NCBI RefSeq assembly: GCF_004296405.1
Contig: NZ_PSRR01000043.1
Span: 1 to 38,045 of the forward strand
Direction of reading: 5' to 3'
Source: Bradyrhizobium sp. Leo170
Lineage (GTDB): Bacteria > Pseudomonadota > Alphaproteobacteria > Rhizobiales > Xanthobacteraceae
DNA: 38,045 nt
Part shown: positions 28,501 to 35,258 of the stretch, in pieces
Layout of the letters: the number at the start of each line of letters is the position of its first letter
Numbering within the stretch: position 1 is the stretch's first letter
Made by a program: the position numbers and the translations under genes
The notes under the pieces: generated by a model
What the model saw: only the letters and a program-made list of their open reading frames with translations
Database searches by the model: none
What the model was told of the DNA's origin: nothing

Positions 28501-28621
28501 CCAAGGTCGACAGAGCTACGATCCGACGAGTTCGGTCCAGTATGTGGGCGTGGGGCAGTTGACGGACGATCAATTGCGGAAACTGACGCCGGAGGAGCAG
28601 CACCGGCTCGCCCGCCAATAG
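22184..28621 (+). CDS. Giant two-partner-secretion exoprotein, 3' part (DUF3739-type C-terminus)
   Basis: C-terminal about 2,120 residues of the same adhesin, in the +1 frame. Meaningful sequence begins at about 22,262 (QGETTLYTEGTIGVS). The codons from 22,184 to there are an out-of-frame overlap, so it lacks its own secretion signal. The body is beta-helix repeat (LTLNSPL, LTVNGRIDASG and similar), then the DUF3739-like region (about 27,300-28,300: AIRARYLDPVNLADPARP, LFGGSGVKTLFGGDIELMAPGG, IVYTPAKRVYDNYG). A charged, low-complexity tail (GGEERRRRDQGRQ, then LTPEEQHRLARQ) ends it. An odd block at about 25,165-25,370 has plainer codon use, two cysteines (CGLGDFC) and a run of six glycines. 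If the frame were continuous the whole protein would be about 4,157 residues. Unless recoded, this half is not exported and the gene is a pseudogene. Confidence 0.82.
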   Translation: MVGSICWLRPSPAACRSISAAASRSAQGETTLYTEGTIGVSTDKAFTLADNLRYGARNLVLGVSAVNLGSSERLAAARAAGQLPPGMTLNQDVLAGLLKGNTAIGTPALETLVLNARESFNLFGSVELNTLATGTGKSSVQRLVFGTPAVYGYGAADDKVTITAGEFIWAGAIAAGQSSVPGYSTPAAPGAAMRDLLGDGSLDIVADRILLGYAPNTQPNNLVSADRLALGFASVNLTASDRITSSGKGSLAVYHHQGDYVADKGWQYSGGDLTLNSPLVTGEAGSVNSLTAGGAITLSGAGKTAGSDTLGAELQLAAQRIGIGTTLAFASGKLALNAAQDITLTDKARIDLAGRAVKMFDVTKYSWGGDLILASTGGNILAASGSLIDLSAKNNRGGAMSVTALGTAAGHVDLTGTILGSASGAYDAGGTIVPYDAAQLTLRAQTLADFAGLNSRLNAGEVFGARRFQIKQGDLTVGDEVKAREVQIVVDGGNLTVNGRIDASGYQVGAIRLAAKRSLTLNGTLDAHGTGMRFDSYGKIIDSPNRAIVDLTSREGRLTLGTNAAIDLRAGTGIAQGTGAGRNDGKARGTLDLNAARVGADDVAIDILGTPAISGAKTTAVNAFRSYDDAPLADLPDVSGARPQLITQAYLDTIDGHSQAFINAALGNASLTARLKRLGDYHLRPGVEIVSNQATNPGGALTVSGDIDLSNYRYGPNANRLNPALRGFGEPGVLVIRAAGDLNIHGSINDGFAPPPDNPDEKGAGWVLTEGRDDLNGGKTPFGGDIVVPIDGVVLDTGTQFQQGAVLNYDIPAGAATLPAGTVLPVAMVLDGNLTLVAGQVLAADVVTSSGTLIKAGTVLGEALTLTPGARLGAGTRLNADAKMAAFTWPKGVPLPVMLATRQRITLARGALIPSQTKVELVDDKPVNLWPVDADGRQNRRNWALAPMLPEGATSWSTTVVAGADLGSADVRALDVAGKGDIVLADTHYGMRGSVQDSSVLRFTKAFVSDIWGDPAVEGMTLEEFLAYTGFPSIEAALGVSLEELCGLGDFCVGGGGGGTKTYTYSPEYPLYSVLRTGTGDLNLLASRDVRMMSMFGVYTAGTPTALPGGETANAGFNLPRGTRAGTDSILGTVNESMDYSAALAAYRAWYPDQGGNLLVSAGRNVSGDSWDKDSASATKEKFQAALYSSSAVGNWLWRQGNSGTAGVNDIATSWWINFGTYVNSSDAGGATPRLVGFTGFGALGGGNVDIIAGGNAGVVDARGDAARNTSANRSARSQGLVAAVGSTGRVVGGDLVLTGGGDLSIKAGGSFNSDLESVTATYPRPVSHLLDLNGVFTNLRGAVAFESGALGGIKDGYSANGGGIRPDDPFVAAGGIPLGGPVLMLGDAVATIDTRGDLVLGGAGDPGRVGLVNTSPFTYNGAAFSGQGEGWFSLWTRNTAINLFSAGGDLTPTLTPNAQMRGSAGGSNVSVEDLPAGVTPSYQYFIYPSILSAVAASGDIKLGQGAFDVTNGPQASGLLLAPSPKGQLELLAGGSIYAPTHSYSISISGADTALPTPFRPAFAGYRTYSNGADPTLLAHNLSADGTKGIATLFAFGPNTPLDAALHAGNATPSRFYAVSGDIVGLETGAVRDMKGKAAVFGFNRNILTWYEAGAPVSMRAGGDILGADIVSVHSNLTDMSLVEAGGDIVYSNVTVAGPGALEITAGHGIQMEDKASVTSVGAIISNDKRDGASITMMAGMEGADWNAIRARYLDPVNLADPARPLADQPGKAAKIYAKELSDWLAERYGFTGTDKEALAYFDGLAPEQQRIFLRQVYYAELREGGREYNNPASSRYGSYLRGRQMIAALFPDKDAQGNEIARAGDITLFGGSGVKTLFGGDIELMAPGGQIVVGVEGQVPPSTAGVVTQGTGDIGFYSKGSVLLGLSRIMTTFGGDILAWSAEGDINAGRGAKSTIVYTPAKRVYDNYGAVTLSPNVPSSGAGIATLNPIPGVAAGNVDLIAPLGTIDAGEAGIRSSGNVNLAALQIINAANIQAQGNVTGVPTVQAPPVAALSTSSNLTAATQQAQPIAPSTNDRPSIIIVEFLGFGGGDGTSPDGGEERRRRDQGRQSYDPTSSVQYVGVGQLTDDQLRKLTPEEQHRLARQ
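22255..22265 (+). other. Frameshift site in the giant exoprotein gene
   Basis: Upstream homology reads in the 16,150 frame up to GGCITVCS (ending at about 22,263). Downstream homology reads one base later, from CAA at 22,262 (QGETTLYTEG). The net change equals one extra base or two missing bases. The local sequence (GTCTGCTCAAGGCG) is neither a homopolymer nor a recognisable slippery heptamer. Confidence 0.8.
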
Positions 28622-28646
28622 TCGGCGGACCTGCGCACGAACGTGT

Positions 28647-28673
28647 CGTTGAGGCTGCGGCTCGGCCTCAACG
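28647..28673 (+). terminator. Hairpin after the exoprotein gene
   Basis: CGTTGAGGC (28,647-28,655) pairs exactly with GCCTCAACG (28,665-28,673) around a 9-nt loop, 26 bases after the exoprotein stop. No T-run follows, so it may terminate weakly or simply protect the mRNA end. Confidence 0.4.
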
Positions 28674-28872
28674 GACGCAACTTCAATTTGTTGTTGAATC
28701 GCGGAAGCTGGCTGATATCGGCAAACGGAAGCCAGTCGAACACTCGCTTGGCCGGCGACATAGCGCCGAGCGCCTTACGCCTTGCACCATGCGGATGATT
28801 GAGGAAGGTAACGCAAGTTGGTTCGGTGCGGCGAAGGCGGTAGCGCTCCCGCGCCGCCGAAGCAGACGCTGC

Positions 28873-28956
28873 GCCCCCATGATGGGCTGGAGCGAGAATT
28901 CAAATTTTTCAATTGGTTAGTGGGCAGCATGTGCACGACGTGTGCACCGGGAGATC
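28873..28956 (+). repeat. 84-bp interspersed repeat, copy 1
   Basis: Gapless match to 37,904-37,987 in the same orientation, with about 12 differences over 84 positions by eye. The most conserved part is the right end, where GTGCACGACGTGTGCAC is an inverted pair of GTGCAC boxes followed by CGGGAGATC. Read on the minus strand both copies give a similar peptide (LKNLN-RS-PSWGR). Probably part of a dispersed rhizobial repeat or a mobile-element remnant. Confidence 0.75.
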
Positions 28957-29299
28957 CCTCGTCCTGCAACCGCCATATCTCGATCAGGCCGCCTGGGTTT
29001 TTGCCAAACAGGCAGCCTTCTATCGTGTCGAGCTTCAGCAGGGCCAGCAAGGAGGATGGTGCTGTCGCGTAAATCCGATAGCGGCATCGTTTCCTTGTAG
29101 CTGGCCGTTTGCTCGTCAGCGCAAACCATTGGTGGTCCTGGCCGGACACCGAGCAGAACGAATCTGCTTTGCCTGAATCGGCCGTCACCGAACGTGCATT
29201 GCAGAAGACTCCGGCGTGTTTCGAATAGGCTCGTCGGAGCCCGACGCCAAAAGGGGCCGTTGTCGTGGGCGAGGCGATTTGTATTTCCCGGCTGGAATC

Positions 29300-29336
29300 G
29301 GGCCTAAATAGTAAAATAATATTACTAGTCAGGGCC
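29300..29336. promoter_or_regulatory. AT-rich 37-bp interrupted palindrome upstream of the GntR gene
   Basis: Two nested arm pairs share one centre: GGGCCT (29,300-29,305) with AGGGCC (29,331-29,336), and TAGTAA (29,309-29,314) with TTACTA (29,322-29,327), around AATAATA. It lies about 257 bp before the GntR start and includes a TAATAT (29,317-29,322) that could be a -10 box. Operator, promoter or element end are all possible. Confidence 0.4.
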
Positions 29337-29592
29337 TTCCTGGCGTGAAATATTGGCTTAGCTGCCTCAAACGAGCAGCCCGAAGGTGCCATGCCACCGC
29401 TACGCCGGCGGAGAGCACCCGGAAACAAGCATTTCGGGAGAACGCGCCTCATGCCTCTCAAAGCCTTTCGTGCAGCTATCGTTACGTCGCCAACCTCGTG
29501 GCGCGCATCCTGCCGTTCGCCTCGATCGCGCTGCAGCGGGCAATGACCGCGGTGGCGCATCGCTCGGCGGTCGCCAGTGCTGGGGCAAACCC

Positions 29593-30369
29593 ATGACTTC
29601 GCAGCTTGTCGTGATTCCGACGCGGCGCGCCCATTCTAATCATGCCGAGGTGGCCCGCAGCATTGGCACTGACATCATCGCCGGCCGCTATGCGGAAGGG
29701 ACCCGGCTGCCCGGTGACGCCGAACTCACCGCGATGTTCGGTGTCTCACGCCCAGTGCTGCGCGAGAGCGTGAAGACGCTGGTGGCCAAGGGGCTGCTCA
29801 GCACCAAGGCGCGGGTCGGCACTGTCGTGCGGGAGCGCGGCGCGTGGAACATGTTCGATGCCGATGTGCTCGCCTGGCATCTCGACGCGGGCATAGACAA
29901 GCGTTTCCTCGGCGACCTCGCGGAGATTCGCCTGGCGGTCGAACCGCGGGCGGTGGCGCTCGCGGCAGCGCGACGCTCGGAAGCCGATATCTTGGAGCTT
30001 CAGCGCAGCCTCGATCGGATGCGGCGGGAGGCCTCGGACTCCGTCGGCTTTGCCGATGCCGACCTTGCCTTGCACATCGCCGTCGCCAACGCATCCGGCA
30101 ATTTGTTCATGCGCTCGATCGGTCATGTGATCGAGGCGGCGTTGCGCGCGTCGTTTCTGCTCAGTGCGCCGCTCGAAGCGGGCGATCGCGAAACCGTGCT
30201 GCTTTGGCATCAACGCATCGTCGACGCCATCGCGGTGGGCGATGCTGAAACGGCCGCGGCGGCCATGATCAAGGTCATCCACAACGGCATGCGCCGGCAC
30301 GAAGGCACGGCAAAGGCGAACTCATCGGCTCAAGAAGCACTGTCAGTTGAAGCGCGGGAAGGACCATGA
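29593..30369 (+). CDS. GntR-family regulator, FadR/FCD subfamily
   Basis: This 258-residue regulator has an N-terminal winged helix (residues about 16-82, with TRLPGDAELTAMFGVSRPVLRESVKTLVAKGLLS) and a C-terminal all-helical FCD effector domain (about 108-235), including the metal-site region DLALHIAVANASGN. The layout is that of sugar-acid-responsive regulators such as DgoR/LldR types. The open frame extends upstream, but ATG 29,593 gives the normal N-terminus. Its stop overlaps the ATG of the next, truncated, galactose dehydrogenase gene, so it heads the galactose operon and probably senses galactonate or a related sugar acid. Confidence 0.88.
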   Translation: MTSQLVVIPTRRAHSNHAEVARSIGTDIIAGRYAEGTRLPGDAELTAMFGVSRPVLRESVKTLVAKGLLSTKARVGTVVRERGAWNMFDADVLAWHLDAGIDKRFLGDLAEIRLAVEPRAVALAAARRSEADILELQRSLDRMRREASDSVGFADADLALHIAVANASGNLFMRSIGHVIEAALRASFLLSAPLEAGDRETVLLWHQRIVDAIAVGDAETAAAAMIKVIHNGMRRHEGTAKANSSAQEALSVEAREGP

Positions 30370-30488
30370 CAGCACCGCGTGTCGCTATTGTTGGCTTCGG
30401 CAAGATTGCGCGGGATCAGCATATTGCCGCCATCGCCGCGACCGATGGGCCGGGCCGACGCCGGATCGTCGAAGTGTTCGAAGGCTGA
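30366..30488 (+). pseudogene. Internally deleted galactose 1-dehydrogenase-like gene (Gfo/Idh/MocA)
   Basis: A 40-codon frame overlaps the GntR stop as ATGA. It starts with a clean Gfo/Idh/MocA Rossmann entry (VAIVGFGKIARDQHIAAIAA) as in D-galactose 1-dehydrogenases, and ends with GRRRIVEVFEG, which resembles the usual C-terminal tail of the same family. About 270 central residues are missing, without loss of frame. The intact enzyme would oxidise galactose to galactonolactone, the first step of the De Ley-Doudoroff pathway. The epimerase and lactonase genes downstream fit that assignment. The remnant cannot be an enzyme; assigning its last 12 residues to the true C-terminus is from memory. 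Confidence 0.7.
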
Positions 30489-30491
30489 GCC

Positions 30492-31580
30492 ATGGCCAAC
30501 ACAGCCCCACGCATTGCACGGGATGTCTTCGGCACGCTGGCGGACGGTCGTCCGGTTGAGCGCGCGGTGCTTCTGGGTGCACGGGGCTTCGAAGCGCATA
30601 TCATCACCTATGGCGCGGCACTTCAGGCGCTGATCGTGCCCGATGCGCAAGGTGCGTGCGACGACGTCGTGCTCGGCCATGACGATCTCACCGGTTACTT
30701 GAACGTGCGGGGCTTCTTCGGCGTTACGGTCGGGCGCTACGCCAATCGCATCGCCAACGCCCGTTTCGAGATCGATGGCGAGGTCGCGCGGCTTGCGGCC
30801 AATGACGGCGCGCACGCTCTTCACGGCGGGCCAGAGGGCTTTGACCGAAGGCTCTGGCAGATTATCGAGATCGAGGACGGCGCCGAGCCCATGGTTACGC
30901 TTGCCTATGTCAGCGACCATGGTGAAGAGGGTTATCCCGGCCGGCTCAGTGTTGGGGTCACCTATCGGCTGACCGGCCCGACGGAGCTGTCGGTGCGCTT
31001 CGAGGCATGCGTCGACCGTTCGACGATCGTCAACCTGACCAATCATAGCTTCTTCAATCTCGAAGGCGCCGCGTCCGGCCTGGCCATATTGGATCATCGG
31101 CTCACGATCGCTGCCGATCATTTCCTCGCGATCGATTCGGGCGCGATTCCGTTGCCGGGGCCGCCGCGCGCGGTTGCCGATACGCCGTTCGATTTCCGTA
31201 GCCCCACACCGATAGGAGACCGGATCCGCCGCGACGATACCCAGCTGCGCTACGGTCGGGGCTACGATCACAACTTCTGCCTCGACGGCGCCGGCGAATT
31301 GCGCCTTGTTGCGCGGCTCGAAGCGCCGCGGTCGGGGCGAATCCTCGAGCTCCTGACCGATCAGCCCGGATTGCAGGTCTACTCGGGAAACTATCTCGAC
31401 GGGTCGATTGCCGGGAAACGCGGCCGGCTCTACCGGCAGTACGACGCGATCTGCCTCGAACCGCAGATCTGGCCCGACTCGCCCAACCGGGCAGACTTTC
31501 CAAGCGCGCAGCTGGCGCCCGGCTCCGTCTATCGGCACCACAGCGTCTACCGCTTTATTTCAGCAGGCAGCCTGACATGA
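30492..31580 (+). CDS. galM: Aldose 1-epimerase (galactose mutarotase)
   Basis: This 362-residue protein interconverts alpha and beta anomers of galactose and similar aldoses. Family residues are visible: NANRIANA-like YANRIANA (83-90), HALHGGPEGFDRRLW (His111), the catalytic His185 in NLTNHSFFNLEG, Asp260 in YDHNF, and the catalytic base Glu323 in CLEPQIWPDSPN. It starts three bases after the remnant galactose dehydrogenase and overlaps the lactonase gene at ATGATGA. In context it would supply the beta-anomer for oxidation. It appears intact, with normal length for the family (about 340-380). Confidence 0.93.
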   Translation: MANTAPRIARDVFGTLADGRPVERAVLLGARGFEAHIITYGAALQALIVPDAQGACDDVVLGHDDLTGYLNVRGFFGVTVGRYANRIANARFEIDGEVARLAANDGAHALHGGPEGFDRRLWQIIEIEDGAEPMVTLAYVSDHGEEGYPGRLSVGVTYRLTGPTELSVRFEACVDRSTIVNLTNHSFFNLEGAASGLAILDHRLTIAADHFLAIDSGAIPLPGPPRAVADTPFDFRSPTPIGDRIRRDDTQLRYGRGYDHNFCLDGAGELRLVARLEAPRSGRILELLTDQPGLQVYSGNYLDGSIAGKRGRLYRQYDAICLEPQIWPDSPNRADFPSAQLAPGSVYRHHSVYRFISAGSLT

Positions 31581-32462
31581 TGGAGCAGGTGCCGACTTCC
31601 ATCCTATGCGCGGAGCGCTGCCATCTCGGCGAGGGGCCGACCTACGACGCAGCGACCGATACTGCCTGGTGGTTCGATATCCTCGAGGGCAAGCTGTTCG
31701 AGGCTCACCTCGTGAGCGGACAAGTGCGCATCCATCGTCTCGGCAAAATGGCCAGCGCGCTTGCACGCATCGATGCCGAACATCAGCTGATCGCGGCGGA
31801 AGACGGTCTTTATATCCGCTCCATCCGCGACGGCGCTATGACGCTCTATCGTCCGCTCGAGGCCGACAATCCGCGCAGCCGATCCAACGACGCGCGGGTG
31901 CATCCGTCCGGAACGTTCTGGATCGGCACGATGGGGAGAAAAGCCGAGGCTGGTGCCGGCAGCATCTATGCGCTCCATTGCGGCGAAATCTCAAAGCTAT
32001 TCGCCAATATCACCATTCCTAACGCGATCTGCTTCTCGCCTGACGGCGGGATCGGTTATTTCGCCGATACAGCCAAGAATGAGCTCTATCGCGTGGCGCT
32101 CGATCCCGCGACCGGTCTGCCGCGCGGCGCGCCCGAAGCTCTGCTAGAGCATCGCGGCATTGGCGGCCTTGACGGTGCCGTGGTCGATGCCGATGGCTTG
32201 ATCTGGAACGCGCTGGGGCGGCGGTTGCGTCGACGTCTACAGTCCGCAAGGTGAGCACCTGCGCTGCCTGCACGTTCCGGCGCGGCAGGCGAGCTGCCCG
32301 GCCTTCGTCGGGCAGGATTTGTCGCGCCTCCTGGTTACCTCGGCCTGGCAGGACATGGATGAGGCGGCGCGTGCCGCCGATCCGGATCACGGGCGCACGT
32401 TCGTCCTTAAGGTCGCCGCGCACGGCCGCGCGGAGCCGGATATCAGGCTCGCCCGCTTTTAG
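31577..32462 (+). pseudogene. SMP-30/gluconolactonase-family lactonase, frameshifted
   Basis: The first 212 codons are a normal SMP-30/regucalcin-like six-bladed propeller: CHLGEGPTYD with the metal-binding Glu, SNDARVHPSGTFWIGTM, IPNAICFSPDG and GGLDGAVVDADGLIWNA. At about 32,213 the frame changes. Read one base on, the protein continues properly as WGGGCVDVYSPQGEHLRCL to LVTSAWQDMD and stops at 32,462. Two bases are missing relative to an ancestral NARWGGG. In the unshifted frame it ends early at 32,254 (225 residues). The intact enzyme would open galactono- or glucono-lactone in the De Ley-Doudoroff route. It overlaps galM and precedes chvE by about 65 bp. Confidence 0.82.
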
Positions 32463-32527
32463 GAGATCTTCGACGACCAAAACCGCACCGCAACGAGAAA
32501 CGTTCCTAAAACCGAAGGGAGTGAAAC

Positions 32528-33598
32528 ATGCTCAAGTTGAAGACGACGTTCCGTATGCTCGCGCTGGCGTGCCTCGCCGCCGCGATATGTAGCAGCGGCG
32601 CGCTTGCGCAGAAGGCGACGGTCGGCATCGCCATGCCGACCAAGTCGTCGGCGCGTTGGATCGATGACGGCAACAACATGGTCAAGGTGTTGAAGGAGCG
32701 CGGCTACGGCACCGACCTGCAATACGCGGAAGACGACATTCCCAACCAGCTCTCCCAGATCGAGAACATGGTGACCAAGGGAGCCAAGGTTCTGGTGATC
32801 GCGGCGATCGATGGCTCCACGCTCTCGGACGTGCTGAAGCAGGCCAAGGCCAAGGGCATCACGGTGATCGCCTATGACCGCTTGATCCGCGACACGCCGA
32901 ACGTCGACTACTACGCGACCTTCGACAATTTTCAGGTCGGCGTGCTCCAGGCGCAGTCGATCGAGCAGGGGCTTGGACTCAAGGAGGGCAAGGGTCCGTT
33001 CAACATCGAGCTGTTCGGCGGCTCGCCCGACGACAACAACGCGTACTTCTTCTACAACGGCTCGATGTCGGTGCTGCAGCCCTATATCGACAGCGGCAAG
33101 CTGGTCGTCGGCAGCAAACAGATGGGCATGGACAAGGTCTCGACCTTGCGCTGGGACGGCGCGACCGCGCAGTCCCGCATGGACAATCTGCTCAGCGCCT
33201 TCTACGGCAAGAAGCGTGTCGATGCGGTGCTGTCGCCCTATGACGGTCTTTCGATCGGCATCATCTCCTCGCTGAAGGGCGTCGGCTACGGCACGCCCGA
33301 GCAGCCAATGCCGATCGTCAGCGGGCAGGATGCAGAGGTGCCGTCGATCAAGGCGATGCTCCGCGGCGACCAATATTCCACCATCTTCAAGGACACACGT
33401 GATCTCGCGAAGGTGACGGCTGACATGGTCGATGCGGCGCTCAGCGGCAAGGAGGTCCCCGTCAACGACACCAAGACCTACAACAACGGCGTCAAGGCGG
33501 TGCCGTCCTATCTGCTCAAGCCGGTGGTGGTATACAAGAGCAACTGGGACGGCGTGTTGATCGACAGCGGCTACTACAAGCGCTCGCAATTCGAGTGA
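32528..33598 (+). CDS. chvE: ChvE-like multiple-monosaccharide periplasmic binding protein
   Basis: This 356-residue type I periplasmic binding protein has a signal peptide ([20 protein letters not shown], cleavage near ALA-Q at about 27). The mature sequence follows Agrobacterium ChvE closely as remembered: [91 protein letters not shown] and YSTIFKDTR. ChvE binds galactose, arabinose, glucose and other monosaccharides and, in Agrobacterium, also aids virulence induction. A GGGAG site precedes ATG 32,528. It feeds the GguAB transporter downstream. It is intact, unlike the gene on either side. Confidence 0.95.
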   Translation: MLKLKTTFRMLALACLAAAICSSGALAQKATVGIAMPTKSSARWIDDGNNMVKVLKERGYGTDLQYAEDDIPNQLSQIENMVTKGAKVLVIAAIDGSTLSDVLKQAKAKGITVIAYDRLIRDTPNVDYYATFDNFQVGVLQAQSIEQGLGLKEGKGPFNIELFGGSPDDNNAYFFYNGSMSVLQPYIDSGKLVVGSKQMGMDKVSTLRWDGATAQSRMDNLLSAFYGKKRVDAVLSPYDGLSIGIISSLKGVGYGTPEQPMPIVSGQDAEVPSIKAMLRGDQYSTIFKDTRDLAKVTADMVDAALSGKEVPVNDTKTYNNGVKAVPSYLLKPVVVYKSNWDGVLIDSGYYKRSQFE

Positions 33599-33607
33599 GC
33601 GGATGGC

Positions 33608-33641
33608 GTCCGGCAGGCGTGCAGGGTCACGCCTGCCGGAC
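33608..33641 (+). promoter_or_regulatory. Strong intercistronic hairpin between chvE and gguA
   Basis: GTCCGGCAGGCGTG (33,608-33,621) pairs perfectly with CACGCCTGCCGGAC (33,628-33,641) around a 6-nt loop CAGGGT, ten bases after the chvE stop. No T-run follows. Such hairpins after a binding-protein gene commonly block 3' exonuclease decay or partly terminate, so that binding protein is made in excess over the membrane parts. Confidence 0.75.
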
Positions 33642-33681
33642 AACATCTCGCCTGAGGAACTCTGCTGCAGGATTTGATCTG

Positions 33682-35258
33682 ATGACGGCAATGCTAGAAA
33701 TGCGCGGCGTCAGCAAGAGCTTTGCGGGCGTACAGGCGCTGCGCGACGTCAACTTCACCGTCGAGGCCGGCGAGATTCACGCGCTCGTGGGTGAGAATGG
33801 CGCCGGCAAGTCGACGCTGATGAAGGTGCTCAGCGGCGTCCATCCTTACGGCGACTATGAAGGCACCATGTCTTCGACGGCGAAGAGCGGCGCTTTCGCG
33901 ACATCAACGATTCCGAGGCGCTCGGGATCATCATCATCCACCAGGAGCTCGCGCTGATTCCGCTGATGTCGATCGCAGAGAACATCTTTCTGTCGCATCC
34001 GCCGGCGCGGTTCGGCGTTATCGACCGCGACGCGGTATATCGGCGCACGCGGGATCTGTTGACCCAGGTTGGCTTGCGCGAGTCGCCGGATGCGCTCATC
34101 ACCGATCTCGGGGTCGGCAAGCAGCAACTGGTCGAGATCGCCAAAGCGCTCTCCAAGCGTGTACGTCTATTGATCCTGGACGAGCCCACTGCCAGTCTCA
34201 ACGAAGCCGATAGCGCAGCGTTACTGGACCGGCTTGTGGCCTTCCGCGAACAGGGCATCGCTTCGATCCTGATTTCGCACAAGTTAAACGAGGTCGCCCG
34301 CATCGCCGACCGCATCACCGTCCTGCGCGATGGCCGTACCGTCGACTCGCTCGACTGCCGGACCGAGCAGGTGGAGGAAGACCGCATCATTCGCAGCATG
34401 GTCGATCGCGATCTCGCCCATCGCTTTCCGCCGCGCGAGGTCAGGATTGGGCACCCCGTGCTCGTGGTGGACAACTGGTCCGTGCATCACCCGCTCCATC
34501 CGGAGCGCCAAGTGATCAAGAACGTCGGCTTTCACGTGCGGCATGGCGAAATCGTGGGCATCGCCGGCCTGATGGGCGCCGGACGCACCGAATTCGCCAT
34601 GAGCCTGTTCGGTCGGGCGTGGGGCTACAATATCAGCGGGCGTGTGCAACTGGACGGCCGCGAGGTCAGCCTTGCGACCGTCTCCGCGGCGATTGACGCG
34701 GGCCTCGCTTATGTGACCGAAGACCGCAAGCAGCTCGGGCTGATCCTCGCCGACGACGTGCGCAAGAACATCACGCTCGCGAGCCTTTTCCAGGTAGCAT
34801 CGCGATGGGTCATTGACGACATCAGGGAGCTGAAAGCGGCGAGTGACTATCGCAATCGGATGCGCATCCGGTGCTCCGATGTCTACCAGGAAACCGGCCA
34901 TCTCTCCGGCGGCAACCAGCAGAAGGTGGTGCTGTCGAAGTGGCTGATGACGGACCCAAAGGTTCTGATCCTGGACGAGCCGACCCGCGGGATCGACGTC
35001 GGCGCGAAGTATGAGATTTATTGTATCATCAACGAATTGGCGGAGGCCGGCAAGGGCATCGTGGTGATCTCCTCGGAAATGCCGGAGCTGCTTGGAATTT
35101 GCGATCGGATCTGCGTGATGAACGACGGCGCCTTCGTCGGCGAATTCGCCGCCGCGGACGCGACGCAAGAAAAGATCATGCGTGCGATCATGCGCAACAA
35201 GGCCGTACAAATCGTCGTCGAACATAACAAGATGCAAGCGGGTGGAATGCAGCCATGA
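33682..35258 (+). pseudogene. gguA: Sugar ABC transporter ATPase GguA/XylG type, frameshifted
   Basis: This is a tandem ATPase of the CUT2 type, about 525 codons if intact. The first part has [20 protein letters not shown] and Walker [10 protein letters not shown]. At about 33,870 one base is missing: the frame reads EGTM then nonsense and stops at 33,957, while the next frame gives [13 protein letters not shown], the Q-loop [14 protein letters not shown] and everything to the end. The second ATPase half is complete, with GLMGAGRTE, LSGGNQQKVVLSKWLM and LDEPTRGIDVG. The stop overlaps the gguB start. Without Walker A in the same chain the first site is lost, so transport by this system is probably abolished unless the frame is restored. 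Frame-intact parts: 33,682-33,870 and about 33,873-35,258. Confidence 0.88.

Larger units (their letters stand above)
28622..29592. other. 971-bp stretch without a recognisable gene
   Basis: This gap between the exoprotein stop and the GntR regulator contains the hairpin at 28,647, one copy of an 84-bp interspersed repeat (28,873), and an AT-rich interrupted palindrome (29,300). Several frames are open on both strands, notably a minus-strand frame of 261 codons (28,775-29,560), but none has a family I recognise. Composition is mixed and locally AT-richer than the surroundings. It reads as a junction of old insertions. Confidence 0.55.

Noticed and set aside
28775..29560. 261-codon minus-strand frame in the gap before the GntR gene
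   Set aside because: No family recognised, composition changes along its length and it spans the 84-bp repeat. Not called as a gene, although a fragment of an old gene cannot be excluded.
30330..31541. 403-codon minus-strand frame opposite galM
   Set aside because: galM has all catalytic residues; the antisense frame has no recognisable motif.
32459..33691. 410-codon minus-strand frame opposite chvE
   Set aside because: chvE is unmistakable on the plus strand; the antisense reading is a shadow.
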